The notes beneath the pieces were generated by a model, which was not told the DNA's origin, made no database searches, and saw only the letters and a program-made list of their open reading frames with translations. Made by a program: the position numbers and the translations under genes. This document shows positions 16,596 through 25,551 of a DNA stretch of 33,186 bases, piece by piece; positions within the stretch are counted from its first letter, which is position 1; each line of letters starts with the position of its first letter. This stretch comes from Candidatus Parabeggiatoa sp. nov. 2 (GTDB lineage Bacteria; Pseudomonadota; Gammaproteobacteria; Beggiatoales; Beggiatoaceae). Where the stretch lies: positions 1-33,186 of the forward strand of contig NBMI01000103.1 of assembly GCA_002085445.1 (NCBI GenBank), read 5' to 3'.

Positions 16596-16632
16596 ACCAA
16601 TTACCAATTACCAATTACCGATTACCAATTAC
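16596..16632 (+). repeat. AATTACC heptamer repeats before the ABC transporter start
   Basis: Five 7-bp units (CAATTAC CAATTAC CAATTAC CGATTAC CAATTAC) end about 7 bases before ATG 16639. No Shine-Dalgarno is seen. In-frame reading of the repeat gives a low-complexity TNYQLPITNY stretch, which argues that translation starts after it. Confidence 0.85.
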
Positions 16633-16638
16633 AACAGC

Positions 16639-18864
16639 ATGAAAAACGCGACTCCTTTCTCCACCAACGCTTGGCAAGACAGCGATAGCACCGCCACTTT
16701 TGATGATCCACTGTTACAATGCCTCGTCATTTTAACCAAGTTACTCAATAAACCCTTTTCTGCCGACGCACTCAAGGCCGGTTTACCACTTGTCAATAAC
16801 CGTTTCACGCCAGAATTATTTATCCGCGCCGCTGAACGCGCCCATTTAAGCGCCCGCCTCATCAAACGGCCTCTGTCCAAATTTACCCCGCTAGTCTTGC
16901 CAGCAGTGCTATTGCTAAAAGACGGGCAAGCCTGCATACTGCTCAAATATCTCGACAGGCGAAAAAAGAAAGTACAAATCATTCTACCCACGACGGGCGA
17001 AGGCGTGCTTGAACTTCCCGTCAAAGACTTAAAAGCTAATTATAGCGGCTACGCCTTATTTGCTCGCCCCGTCTACACCTTTGACGCTCGCACCGAAGAC
17101 AGCGTGATGCCCCGCCCCCGCAGTTGGTTTTGGGGCACTTTGCTAAAATCTTGGCCGATTTATAGCGAAGTCATCGTCGCCTCGTTACTCATTAATCTAT
17201 TTGCGCTGGCTTCGCCACTGTTTGTGATGAATGTTTATGATCGCGTCGTGCCCAATCACGCCATAGAAACGTTATGGGTACTCGCCATTGGCGTCGCTAT
17301 CGTATTTGGCTTTGACTTGATCATACGCACCATACGCGGCTATTTTATTGATATTGCTGGAAAAAAAACGGATATCCTGTTAGGCAGCCTGGTTTTTGAA
17401 CATTTGCTAGGCACACAACGGATTGCCCACCCCCGCTCCGTCGGCGCGTTTGCCAATCATTTGCACGAATTTGAAACTTTCCGCGATTTTTTCACGTCGG
17501 CAACTTTAGCCACGCTCATTGATTTACCGTTTGCCCTGTTATTTATTTTTGTCATATGGACTTTACACAATGAATTGGCACTTATCCCGCTGTACGCTAT
17601 GCCAATAGTGATTTTTTTCGGTATATTAATACAATTCCCGCTGCGTAAAGTGATAGAGCAAACCTTTCGCGCCAGCGCCCAAAAACACGCTATACTGATT
17701 GAAGCCCTAACGGGCATGGAAACCCTCAAAACAACCGGGGCGGAAGGAGAAATGCAGCGACGGTGGGAACAATTAATTGGTAAAATCGCGCAATCTAGTC
17801 TAAAATCACGTTTGCTATCGGCACTCTCCGTTAATTTTGCCCTGTTTGTCCAACAAATGACGACGATTATTGTCGTCGTCTATGGCGTGTATTTGATTGT
17901 CGAAGGTGAACTGACAATGGGTGCGCTGATTGCTTGTACCATTTTGACGGGGCGGGCACTCGCGCCACTGGCACAAATCGCCAGCCTTTTAACCCGTTAT
18001 CATCACTCCCTAGCGGCGCTACGCGCCCTCAACCACATTATGAAAATGCCGCTAGAGCGCCCGCAAGGATACCAATTCTTGCACCGCCCCCAATTACAAG
18101 GCACTATTGAATTTGTTAAAGTCGATTTCAGTTATCCAGAACAACCAGTGCCCAGCCTCACCAAAGTCTCATTTAAAATAAACGCTGGGCAACGAGTTGG
18201 AATAATTGGGCGCATCGGCTCCGGTAAAAGCACTTTAGCCAAATTGATATTAGGACTTTATCAACCGAAAAATGGCAATATATTATTAGATGGCGTTGAC
18301 AGTCGCCAAATTGATCCGGCCGATTTACGCCGCAATATCGGCTACTTGCCACAAGATATTGAATTGTTTTATGGGACGGTAAAAGATAATATTGTGATAG
18401 GTGCAACGCCTGTAGAAGACCGCGTTGTGCTACGTGCGGCCCAACTTGCCGGCGTGGATGAATTTGTCAATCGCCATCCATTAGGTTTTGACATGCCCAT
18501 CGGGGAGCGCGGCGCTGGTTTATCGGGCGGACAGCGGCAAGCGATTGTTTTAGCAAGAGCTTTATTGCACAATCCGCCTCTGTTATTATTCGATGAGCCT
18601 ACTAATTCAATGGACAATAGTGCCGAGGAACAATTGAAAGCGCGTTTGCAGCCCTATCTTGAAGGGAAAACACTATTATTAGTGACGCACCGCACTTCAT
18701 TGTTGTCACTGGTTGACCGTTTAATTGTTATGGACGGTGGACAAGTGGTGGCGAGTGGGGCTAAAGCACAAGTGATTCAAGCGTTGGCGAGTGGGCAGGT
18801 GAGGATGTCAGTTAATTCAGAGCAGAGTACAAATGCGAATATCTCGCGATCAAATGAAAAATGA
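16639..18864 (+). CDS. Type I secretion ABC transporter permease/ATPase, LapB/HlyB type
   Basis: Inner-membrane export of RTX-type adhesins or toxins with a membrane-fusion protein and a TolC-like channel. The first 140 residues are a C39-like domain (DPLLQCLVILTKLL keeps a Cys at 28; the His is not clear, so it may be a non-cleaving C39-like domain as in LapB/HlyB). Membrane segments follow at about 170-440 (SEVIVASLLINLFALASPLF onward). The nucleotide-binding domain has Walker A GRIGSGKST (about 524), signature LSGGQRQ (about 628), Walker B LLLFDEPTN (about 649) and an H-loop THRTS. I chose ATG 16639 (741 residues) because the upstream in-frame extension is heptamer-encoded. The stop codon comes from an ATGAAAA heptamer array that begins at 18853. 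No partner genes or cargo are nearby, so it is orphaned in this window. Confidence 0.93.
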   Translation: MKNATPFSTNAWQDSDSTATFDDPLLQCLVILTKLLNKPFSADALKAGLPLVNNRFTPELFIRAAERAHLSARLIKRPLSKFTPLVLPAVLLLKDGQACILLKYLDRRKKKVQIILPTTGEGVLELPVKDLKANYSGYALFARPVYTFDARTEDSVMPRPRSWFWGTLLKSWPIYSEVIVASLLINLFALASPLFVMNVYDRVVPNHAIETLWVLAIGVAIVFGFDLIIRTIRGYFIDIAGKKTDILLGSLVFEHLLGTQRIAHPRSVGAFANHLHEFETFRDFFTSATLATLIDLPFALLFIFVIWTLHNELALIPLYAMPIVIFFGILIQFPLRKVIEQTFRASAQKHAILIEALTGMETLKTTGAEGEMQRRWEQLIGKIAQSSLKSRLLSALSVNFALFVQQMTTIIVVVYGVYLIVEGELTMGALIACTILTGRALAPLAQIASLLTRYHHSLAALRALNHIMKMPLERPQGYQFLHRPQLQGTIEFVKVDFSYPEQPVPSLTKVSFKINAGQRVGIIGRIGSGKSTLAKLILGLYQPKNGNILLDGVDSRQIDPADLRRNIGYLPQDIELFYGTVKDNIVIGATPVEDRVVLRAAQLAGVDEFVNRHPLGFDMPIGERGAGLSGGQRQAIVLARALLHNPPLLLFDEPTNSMDNSAEEQLKARLQPYLEGKTLLLVTHRTSLLSLVDRLIVMDGGQVVASGAKAQVIQALASGQVRMSVNSEQSTNANISRSNEK

Positions 18865-19043
18865 AAAATGAAAAAACCAAGACTTATAAAATAACTTTCA
18901 TTCAAGACGTTTTTATGATTCAATTCAACCCTTAATAATTCGCATTACAAAATTTTAAAACACGCTCTAAGAATGATAAACTTAAGTGGGTAAACAGAAG
19001 TCATAACGAGCGGTAATAGTCGCTAAAGCGACTACTACAAACC
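18853..19043. repeat. Heptamers and inverted relative of the 85-bp repeat
   Basis: 18853-18874 is an ATGAAAA heptamer array that supplies the upstream gene's stop. An AAGACTTATAAAA block follows at about 18880; it recurs at about 16441, 24011, 24053 and 24177. About 18985-19043 matches the reverse complement of the 85-bp unit at 9541, with an internal deletion, and includes AGTCG-CTAAAG-CGACT and CTACTACAAACC. Confidence 0.7.
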
Positions 19044-19127
19044 GGCCTAAAAAACGCTCCGAAGTCTTGTTAAACAAACTTGGCTTCTGAGGAATTATGT
19101 CCATGTACTTAAATCGAGGTGAAAGTC

Positions 19128-19739
19128 ATGGCTTTTAGTGATTTTGAAAGCATCGAGCATGTGATTACAAAATATCCCTTAAAAATCAGGCAGGAAAGAT
19201 TCTTGCCTGATGTGGCGATTCAATTGCCAGACTGTTTTATGGAGGATATCAATTTCTTGATGGATATGAAATCCATTGATGAAAATGAAAGTTTTTTTCA
19301 TGAAAGTTTCATTTTTCCATTTTTACGAGAGGCTTGGAAAAGACACCGGAAATTAAAACTGTGGTCTCGTCGCACGTTGGTTTATGATGAGGAGTTGTGT
19401 GGAGAACCGGATTATTTTCTGTCCTATTTGCCGGATGAGGTTATCGACCGGTTAATCAATAAGCCGATTTTGGCCGTTACTCAAGCCAAAAAAGAGAATT
19501 TTACTCAGGGATGGGGACAATGCTTGGCTGAAATGATGGCCTGTCAGAAAATTAACGACCATCCAGAAATAACGGTTTATGGCATTGTTTCAAGCGGACT
19601 TATGTGGGAATTTGGCCGACTGAAGGACAACCTTTTGACCAAAGATGCCATTTTATATTCCATCAATAGTCCTCACCAAGTCTTTGGTATATTGGACTTT
19701 CTTTTTACCGAGTGCGAAAAACAACTTCAAAAAGTATAA
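19128..19739 (+). CDS. PD-(D/E)XK-like hypothetical protein
   Basis: A 203-residue soluble protein of unknown specific function. GEPDYFLSYLP (Glu93, Asp95) followed about 24 residues later by AVTQAKKENFTQGWGQCLAE (Gln119, Lys121) has the layout of a PD-(D/E)XK nuclease core, with Gln in place of the second acidic residue. The conserved-looking TQGWGQCLAEMMA helix suits these folds. Restriction, repair and many catalytically inert proteins share this fold. ATG 19128 is chosen because GAGGTG at 19116-19121 is a clear Shine-Dalgarno 6 bases upstream; a GTG at 19119 lies inside it. It stands alone, 400 bases before the LRR gene, which also ends in a PD-(D/E)XK-like domain. The superfamily call is tentative. 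Confidence 0.75.
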   Translation: MAFSDFESIEHVITKYPLKIRQERFLPDVAIQLPDCFMEDINFLMDMKSIDENESFFHESFIFPFLREAWKRHRKLKLWSRRTLVYDEELCGEPDYFLSYLPDEVIDRLINKPILAVTQAKKENFTQGWGQCLAEMMACQKINDHPEITVYGIVSSGLMWEFGRLKDNLLTKDAILYSINSPHQVFGILDFLFTECEKQLQKV

Positions 19740-20139
19740 AATTTGAGTCATTGGTCATTGGTATACTCAACGCGGTCACAAAGAATGAAGAGGGAAGAAG
19801 GGAAGCTAACAAAACCCTTAAGAAAAGCCCCAACGGGGCGACATTAATATAGCCAGGGGCATCGCCCCTCTAATAAAACCATTATTTTCGGACAACTATA
19901 ATGAAGAATGCTTATTTAGTGAGCTTTTCAATACTTAATCTAAGCAACAATTCATTTTCACCTTCGGTACGTTCGTTCCGTATAGTTATACTGCAAACGG
20001 CTAGAATTTTAACTTTTCTTACAAGCTAAAAATTGTGACACGAATTGTGAATTAGTTTTCATTCTCTTATGTCATTTTTCATTTCCATGCAAAAACATTT
20101 CTGAGAAAAACTTTTGCCTAGAATTCATTTTTCATTCTT
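19740..20139. other. Gene-free stretch: hairpin pair and degenerate heptamers
   Basis: No gene is supported. GCCCC-AAC-GGGGC lies at about 19828-19840 and AGGGGC-ATC-GCCCCT at about 19855-19869, an inverted arrangement of the hairpins at 10645-10690. TTTTTCATTTCC and CATTTTTCATTCTT near 20070-20139 are degenerate heptamers that run into ATG 20140. No Shine-Dalgarno is seen there. Confidence 0.55.
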
Positions 20140-21906
20140 ATGTCAGATCGTGATAATATTTTTAACTGTGCCCAAACCCCACAACCGGCAGAATGTGAAG
20201 CCCTCATGGCGCTGGCTCACTGCATAAATGGACACGGTTGGAATGTCAAAAAAAACCCCTGTCGTTGGAAAGGCGTTAGATGTGTCGGTGGGCATGTCGT
20301 GTCAATTTGTTTGCCTAATAAAAATTTAACGGGGACTCTCCCCGATTTAAGTGCCTTGTCCCATTTGGAGTTGCTCCAACTGCATACGAATAACTTGATG
20401 GGCACACTCTTGGCGCTGGCTGGTTTGACTCATTTGAAAGTTATCACGCTGCACAATAACCAATTTAGCGGCCCTCTCCCTGAATTGAGTGGCTTAACCC
20501 GTTTAAAGGTTTTGACTTTAGACAATAACCAACTTAATGGTAGTATTCCGTCTTTAAATGCCTTAGTCAATTTAGAACGGCTTTCTTTGGGCAACAATCA
20601 ATTTTATGAGACTATCCCCGATTTGACGGCGTTGGGCCGTTTGAAAATACTTTCCCTTTCTAACAATCAATTGAGCGGCCAGATTCCGTCTTTAAATAAC
20701 TTGACTCATTTAGAGTGCCTCTCCGCCCCGCATAACCAACTGAGCGGTTCTATTCCACAGTTAAATGCCTTAACTCGTTTAAAACAACTTTATCTCAACC
20801 ATAATCAACTGGGTGGGCCGATTCCTGAGTTAAAAGCCTTAACTCATTTAGAGCGACTTTATTTGAACAATAACCAATTAAACGATACTATCCCTCAGTT
20901 AAATACTTTAACCCGTTTAGAACACCTTTATTTAAACCATAACCACTTAAGCGGCACTATTCCATCGATAACTGATTTGAATCATTTAGAAAAGCTCTAT
21001 CTAAACAATAACGAATTAAGAGGCAATATTCCTAATTTGGCGGTAGGAGGAAATGGTGAGCGTTTGAGGTTAAAGTGGCTCTATCTGGACAATAACCAAC
21101 TGAGCGGGATTATCCCAAGTTTTAAAGTGTTACCCCGTTTGCGTTGTCTTTCTCTGCACAATAACCAATTCTGTGGAAATATTCCTGATTTTTCTTTACC
21201 TCAAAGTCTTTTCAATACTGATGAGCGGAAAAATTTGGAGTGGATTTGTTTGCATAATAATCAACTCAGTGGCATTATACCTTCTTTTTTGACAACGCTT
21301 TCTAATTTAAAGCATTTCTCAATAGACAATAATCAGTTAACGACTAATGATCCCGCCGTTATTGAATTTATTAATCGGCTCAACCCGGCTTGGGAAAAGA
21401 GTCAAACGTTTATTAAAAAAATTTTTTTGGAAGGCGGTATTCGTTATCAAACACTTCGTGGTGATAAAGTGCATTCTCAATCAGAAATTATTATCGCTGA
21501 TTTTTTGTATCAAAAGGGAATTAACTACAAATATGAACTGCCACTGATTGCAAAAGGCCAAATCTACTATCCTTCTTTCACCTTTATCGATGAAGAACTC
21601 GGGCTGGTTTTCTATTGGGAACATCTACGTCGATTGACTAGGCCACCCTCTCGGCAGCAATGGAAAAATAAATTAAGCTGGTATCGTCAGCAACAGATTT
21701 TGCCTTACGAGCAAGGTGGCGGAAAAAGGGGAACACTGATTCTAACTCAAGAAGATAAGCATGGGAATGTCCAACCTCAGAAAATTGAGCAACTCATCGA
21801 TGACATTTTAGCCAGCGTTCAGCAAGTTAAAGAAAATATGAGAGAGAAAAAATATAGTTTGTTCAGCCTGTTGCAAACGGCCCTTTTGTTCTATAGAAAA
21901 AAGTAG
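20140..21906 (+). CDS. Plant-type LRR protein with C-terminal PD-(D/E)XK-like domain
   Basis: A 588-residue fusion. Residues 1-60 resemble the N-cap of plant LRR receptor proteins (NPCRWKGVRC). About 14 leucine-rich repeats of 23 residues follow to about residue 405, with pattern LTHLERLYLNNNQLxGxIP. Residues about 415-565 match the nuclease-like domain often found at the C-terminus of UvrD-like helicases: RGDKVHSQSEIIIADFLY, then YYPSFTF, FYWEHL, WYRQQ and GTLILTQED. In the homologues I recall the middle motif is YPDFT with catalytic Asp; here it is Ser479, so catalysis may be lost or altered, while Glu449 and Glu494 remain. There is no signal peptide or membrane segment, so it is probably cytosolic. 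An LRR sensor joined to a nuclease-like effector suggests a recognition or conflict role, an inference. The start abuts TTTTTCA-like heptamers. Confidence 0.88.
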   Translation: MSDRDNIFNCAQTPQPAECEALMALAHCINGHGWNVKKNPCRWKGVRCVGGHVVSICLPNKNLTGTLPDLSALSHLELLQLHTNNLMGTLLALAGLTHLKVITLHNNQFSGPLPELSGLTRLKVLTLDNNQLNGSIPSLNALVNLERLSLGNNQFYETIPDLTALGRLKILSLSNNQLSGQIPSLNNLTHLECLSAPHNQLSGSIPQLNALTRLKQLYLNHNQLGGPIPELKALTHLERLYLNNNQLNDTIPQLNTLTRLEHLYLNHNHLSGTIPSITDLNHLEKLYLNNNELRGNIPNLAVGGNGERLRLKWLYLDNNQLSGIIPSFKVLPRLRCLSLHNNQFCGNIPDFSLPQSLFNTDERKNLEWICLHNNQLSGIIPSFLTTLSNLKHFSIDNNQLTTNDPAVIEFINRLNPAWEKSQTFIKKIFLEGGIRYQTLRGDKVHSQSEIIIADFLYQKGINYKYELPLIAKGQIYYPSFTFIDEELGLVFYWEHLRRLTRPPSRQQWKNKLSWYRQQQILPYEQGGGKRGTLILTQEDKHGNVQPQKIEQLIDDILASVQQVKENMREKKYSLFSLLQTALLFYRKK

Positions 21907-22113
21907 TCTAATTATTGCATATCCTCACCCTAACCTTTGAAGTTTCAGAAAGGGGATAAGTACATGGACATTTAATTTAATTTTTCCAAGCACTTACGCT
22001 CTTTCCGTTGAGGGGAGCGGGAAAGTGTGGGTGAGAAAAAAAACCTTCATTTTCCTTTCGTCTATAGGGCCATTTCGTGGCAACTTGGGTTTCTATTACG
22101 AGGTAATTATTAT

Positions 22114-23136
22114 ATGAGATATGTCAAACTTGACTTCAAGATAACGATCTCCATTGTTTTAACGGTGTGTCTGTGCCTTGGGGAGTATAACGCCTTAGCA
22201 GATTCTGTTTCGTCCAAATCGGCATCTTCACAAGACTTACCCAGTAAAGTATCACGCACCTTGAGGGGACATAAGCGCAATGTCACTTCGATTGCCTTTA
22301 GCCCCAACGGGCGAATCCTCGCTTCCGGCAGTGAGGACGAAACCATCAAGCTGTGGGAAGTGCGTACCGGCAAAATACTTCACTCTTTTAAAGCACATAA
22401 TTTTTGGGTGACTTCTCTGGCTTTCAGCCCGAATGGAAAAATGCTCGCGTCGGGCGGTGAAGACAAAACCATCAATCTGTGGGATGTGAAAACCGGCCGA
22501 AAACAGAAATCTCTGCGCGGACATGATAATTCCGTCACCTCTATTGCCTTCAGTCCCAATGGCAGCCTTATCGCCTCAGCCAGTTGGGATAGAAAAATCC
22601 ATTTGTGGAAGGTGGAAACGGGCGAAAAAATACGCACATTGAAAGGACATAGGCGCAATGTACCTTCTATTGTTTTTAGCCCCAAAGGCAATATTATCGC
22701 CACCGCCAGTTGGGATAAAACCATTAAACTGTGGAATGTGTGGAGTGGCAAAGAAATACGCACCCTCAGAGGGCATAGAAGTTGGTTAAATACTGTCGCT
22801 TTCACTAAAGACGGAAAAATCCTTGCTTCGGGCAGCTTAGACAGAACCATCCGGCTGTGGGATGTGAAGGAGGGTAAAGTACTTCGTATCTTGAGAGGGC
22901 ATCGCTCGGCCGTGATGACGGTGGCCTTTAGCCCTAACGGAAAGTTCCTTGCTTCAGGCAGCTTAGACAAAAGCATCAAGTTGTGGGATGTGAAGACGGG
23001 CAAAGTACTCCGCACCTTAAAAGGACACTGGGGACATATTTTGACGGTAGCCTTCAAACCGAATGGCGGAAAACCGGATGGCGGAAAACTTCTCGCTTCA
23101 GGAAGCGAAGACAAAACCATCAAGTTGTGGAAATAG
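22114..23136 (+). CDS. Exported seven-blade WD40 repeat protein
   Basis: A 340-residue protein with a signal peptide (hydrophobic ITISIVLTVCLCLG, likely cleavage after ALA at about 29), so it is probably periplasmic or secreted. Seven complete WD40 blades follow (RTLRGHRSAVMTVAFSPNGK, LASGSLDKSIKLWDVKTGK pattern), enough for one closed propeller. Such proteins act as protein-binding platforms; no partner can be named. Blade 7 has a small in-frame duplication (NGGKPDGGK) from a repeated ATGGCGGAAAAC. ATG 22114 is chosen because GAGGT at 22100-22104 is a good Shine-Dalgarno and the signal peptide begins there; a GTG at 22027 would mask it. Its blades are of the ASGSxDKTIKLWD type and unlike those of the 11078 protein, so it is not a recent paralogue. 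Confidence 0.9.
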   Translation: MRYVKLDFKITISIVLTVCLCLGEYNALADSVSSKSASSQDLPSKVSRTLRGHKRNVTSIAFSPNGRILASGSEDETIKLWEVRTGKILHSFKAHNFWVTSLAFSPNGKMLASGGEDKTINLWDVKTGRKQKSLRGHDNSVTSIAFSPNGSLIASASWDRKIHLWKVETGEKIRTLKGHRRNVPSIVFSPKGNIIATASWDKTIKLWNVWSGKEIRTLRGHRSWLNTVAFTKDGKILASGSLDRTIRLWDVKEGKVLRILRGHRSAVMTVAFSPNGKFLASGSLDKSIKLWDVKTGKVLRTLKGHWGHILTVAFKPNGGKPDGGKLLASGSEDKTIKLWK

Positions 23137-23140
23137 CTGC

Positions 23141-23440
23141 CCAGTTGGAGTCCAAACCCTTGGAGTCCAAACCCCTGGAGTCCAAACCTGAAGGTTTGGA
23201 CGTATTGGCTTTACTTTTAAAATAAAATAGCGATTTTCAGAAAATTAATTGGTTTGGCAGCCAACAGCTAAAGCAGTTGGCTGAAAGCGAAAGTCCCCTA
23301 AAGGGGACTAAATAATTAATGATCTGAAAATCTCTAGCTAAAAACGCACCCCAGTTGGAATCCAAACCCTTGGAGTCCAAACCCCTGGAGTCCAAACCTG
23401 AAGGTTTGGACGTATTGGCTTTACTTTTAAAATAAAATAG
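23141..23440. repeat. 90-bp direct repeats (89/90) around a hairpin-bearing insert
   Basis: 23141-23230 and 23351-23440 differ at one base (23150 versus 23360). Each holds three tandem copies of TTGGAGTCCAAACCC-like units (about 16 bp) and an AAACCTGAAGGTTT hairpin. The 120-bp insert has inverted ends (GATTTTCAG at about 23232, CTGAAAATC at about 23320), a GCCAAC/GTTGGC hairpin and AGTCC-CCTAAAGG-GGACT at 23292-23309. A related insert is at about 29112-29172. No gene lies between 23137 and 23494. Confidence 0.88.
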
Positions 23441-23494
23441 TTAAAAACGCCTATTGAGTTTGTATGTTTAAAAAAACGTCTCGGTACGAGTAAG

Positions 23495-23944
23495 ATGGAT
23501 GAACAGGAATTTCAACAAGCCCGCGAAAGACTTAATCAATGCCCTTGCCCTTTTGAAAAGGCCGTTCTCAGCAGTCGCTGTGGTTGTGCCAATTTCCAGC
23601 GTTTGAATATTGCTGAACGTGAAGCGGCTGCTTGTATTTTACCAACAGCGCAAGAGCGGTGCGCCCTCCTGCTTGAACAGTTATACCAAAATGCTCGGTT
23701 TGCCTTAAAACAGCCGCGCTTGGAGGGGCCACAACCTCACGCGAAGGCCATGAAAGTTCAATGCGGTGGACTACTTGGCTTGCAAGCGGTGCTTGTTTCG
23801 GAACAAGCGGAGGCACAACGGGTGGCAGATATTGACGCTTTAGTGACACTGGCACTAGAGACGTTTGGTGAATTGGATAAATTGCCTTATCAAGAAATCG
23901 TGAAATTTATCAGCAATTATCAAGTGCGTGGCAAACGTTCTTAG
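23495..23944 (+). CDS. Cys-rich hypothetical protein
   Basis: A 149-residue soluble protein of unknown function. The N-terminal third has CPCPF (Cys16, Cys18), RCGCANFQ (Cys29, Cys31) and a further Cys in EAAACILP, a cluster that could bind an iron-sulfur centre or zinc. The rest is helical and includes LAALETFGEL-like leucine-rich helices. There is no signal peptide. The start ATG 23495 is weakly supported; GAG lies just upstream. It is flanked on both sides by repeat DNA, so no operon context is available. Steady composition and the Cys pattern make it a likely real gene. Confidence 0.7.
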   Translation: MDEQEFQQARERLNQCPCPFEKAVLSSRCGCANFQRLNIAEREAAACILPTAQERCALLLEQLYQNARFALKQPRLEGPQPHAKAMKVQCGGLLGLQAVLVSEQAEAQRVADIDALVTLALETFGELDKLPYQEIVKFISNYQVRGKRS

Positions 23945-24429
23945 CGGTAATTGGTATACTAATGAAAAATGAAAAATGAAGAATGAAGAATGAAGAATGA
24001 AGAATGAACAAAGACTTATAAAAAAATTTAAATATGAAGAATGAAGAATGAACAAAGACTTATAAAAATTCATTTTTCATTTTTCAAAGGGCCATCAATC
24101 AAATCATTCGCCAACCTGGCCCTAAAAAAACCCGCTTATGTTTGACACCTTAGTCTTTTTAATTTTTCATCATGAACAAAGACTTATAATTTTTAGTTGA
24201 TTTTATGGTAAGCCATTAACAAAAGCTTACCAAATCAAGAAAGAAAACCGCGCCTTTTAAAGAAACCTTACCTTTAAAGTGGCAAGACAACTCAAAGTCT
24301 GTCGGATAAGTGGGACACACCCATAATAATTTAGTAAGCCTAATTGGAAAACACATCCGATGTTTGCTAAACATCGGATGTGTTAATAACCAGTATCTGT
24401 TCCACAATTCTATCTATAGCGCTTTGCTT
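23945..24429. repeat. ATGAAAA-type heptamer arrays and a 15-bp hairpin
   Basis: No gene is supported. Heptamer arrays lie at 23961-24010, 24033-24053 and, inverted, 24069-24087, alternating with AAGACTTATAAAA blocks. At 24350-24384 AACACATCCGATGTT pairs perfectly with AACATCGGATGTGTT across TGCTA; this is the intact form of the hairpin inside the 435-bp repeats. Confidence 0.8.
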
Positions 24430-24684
24430 TCATCTTTCATCTTCGAGAACACGTTTTCTCTCGGCTTGGTAAGTGTCATAGTCTGGATAGATTTCGCAAT
24501 CAGCTACGGGTTCGTTTTGCCAGCATTGTTGTCGGTTTTCATACATGCAATTGGGTACTGCTTCCGTTTCAGGACAGTGGCTATATTGAAGCGTGTTATA
24601 AGCTGCCCTATTGAATCGTTCTGAACAGCCACCGAGAAAGAATCCCGCCATTGAGAGCAAAATGATGATAGGTTTTTTGTACAT
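24430..24684 (-). CDS. Small lipoprotein
   Basis: An 84-residue protein starting MYKKPIIILLSMAGFFLGGC. The basic N-terminus, hydrophobic core and LGGC lipobox (Cys20) mark a lipoprotein signal peptide. The mature part is about 65 residues, acidic, and has four Cys (HCPETE, PNCMY, QQCWQ, ADCEIY), possibly two disulfides. Function unknown. No strong Shine-Dalgarno is seen. It is the only minus-strand gene in its neighbourhood and may have its own promoter. Confidence 0.72.
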   Translation of the reverse strand: MYKKPIIILLSMAGFFLGGCSERFNRAAYNTLQYSHCPETEAVPNCMYENRQQCWQNEPVADCEIYPDYDTYQAERKRVLEDER

Positions 24685-25128
24685 GATTTGTTAACGGAGT
24701 ACAAGATTGACTTGTATGACCGTTCTCCATTTTATAATGCAAAATGCAAAATGCAAAATGCAAAATGAAAAGATTACATCACGATATATATACTCTTCAT
24801 TCGCTCAATAAAATCATAACAACTTTAATTTATATCGTCTTGATAAATAAAAGATTGTTTAAAATGCAATTTTAATGCCTTATTTAGGGTGATCATTTTT
24901 CAGCCGGGATTTTCCCCCAAAAACCCTCCCAGTTAGATGAGTCAAACAACTTCAAAAAGAGGCTTAATATCTAACTTGATGATTGACTTAGAAACTAGAA
25001 TGAAGCTTTTGAGTTTTTTATTAAGCGAATGGTAAGTATAACTCATTTTTCATTTTTCATTTTTCATTTTTCATTTTTCATTAGTATAACTCTCCCGTTT
25101 TGAAAACGGAAGATGTTTTGTCAATGGT
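24685..25128. other. Gene-free stretch with two heptamer arrays
   Basis: 24736-24772 is an ATGCAAA heptamer array. 25043-25082 is a TTTTTCA array of more than five units on the plus strand (ATGAAAA on the minus). Between them I see A+T-rich sequence with no gene. Confidence 0.6.
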
Positions 25129-25512
25129 TTACTGGCAAAAGGTTTTCTGGCGGGCATCTTTACATATGAAGGCTTTTAGGGCTTCCATTTCGGCCTTTCG
25201 TGCTTCGTTTTCGGCCTTCAGGGCTTCGTTTTCGGCCTTCAGCGCTTTGACGGCGCCAACCAGTACGGCAGTCATCTTGTCGTAGGCTATGGATTTATAA
25301 CCTTCGCCGTCAGTGGAGACTAATTCAGGCAGTGCCTTTTCCACTTCTTGTGCAATCATGCCGATTTGTCTGCCGGCATTTTGCTCTTTCCACTCGAAGC
25401 TGACACCGCGCAGTTGCTCAACCTTGGCGAGGGGGTTTTCAAGCGGCTGGATGTTTTGCTTGAGGCGCAGATCGGATGGGCTGACGTTGTTGCCTCGAAT
25501 GGTGCCGTTCAC
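25129..25512 (-). pseudogene. Peptidase S74-type intramolecular chaperone domain, 5'-truncated
   Basis: SPSDLRLKQNIQPL, RGVSFEWKEQNAGRQIGMIAQEVEKALPELV and YDKMTAVLVGAVKALKAE are hallmarks of the S74 chaperone domain, which trimerises tail-fibre or adhesin proteins and then cleaves itself off; the Ser-Asp-x-Arg-Leu-Lys segment holds the catalytic Ser and Lys. A heptad coiled coil (ALKAENEALKAENEARKAEM) follows. Upstream of the GTG at 25512 the same frame still reads VGIGTITPQYKLDVNGTI, normal for the linker before S74, until a TGA at about 25555-25557 that lies inside an 85-bp repeat. So the N-terminal, fibre-forming part has been lost where the repeat begins. Probably a remnant rather than a working gene. 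Confidence 0.8.
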
Positions 25513-25551
25513 GTCCAGTTTGTACTGCGGAGTTATGGTGCCGATACCGAC

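Noticed and set aside
16489-16638. N-terminal extension of the ABC transporter
   Set aside because: The extension is encoded by heptamer repeats and low-complexity DNA; the family's normal N-terminus begins near ATG 16639.
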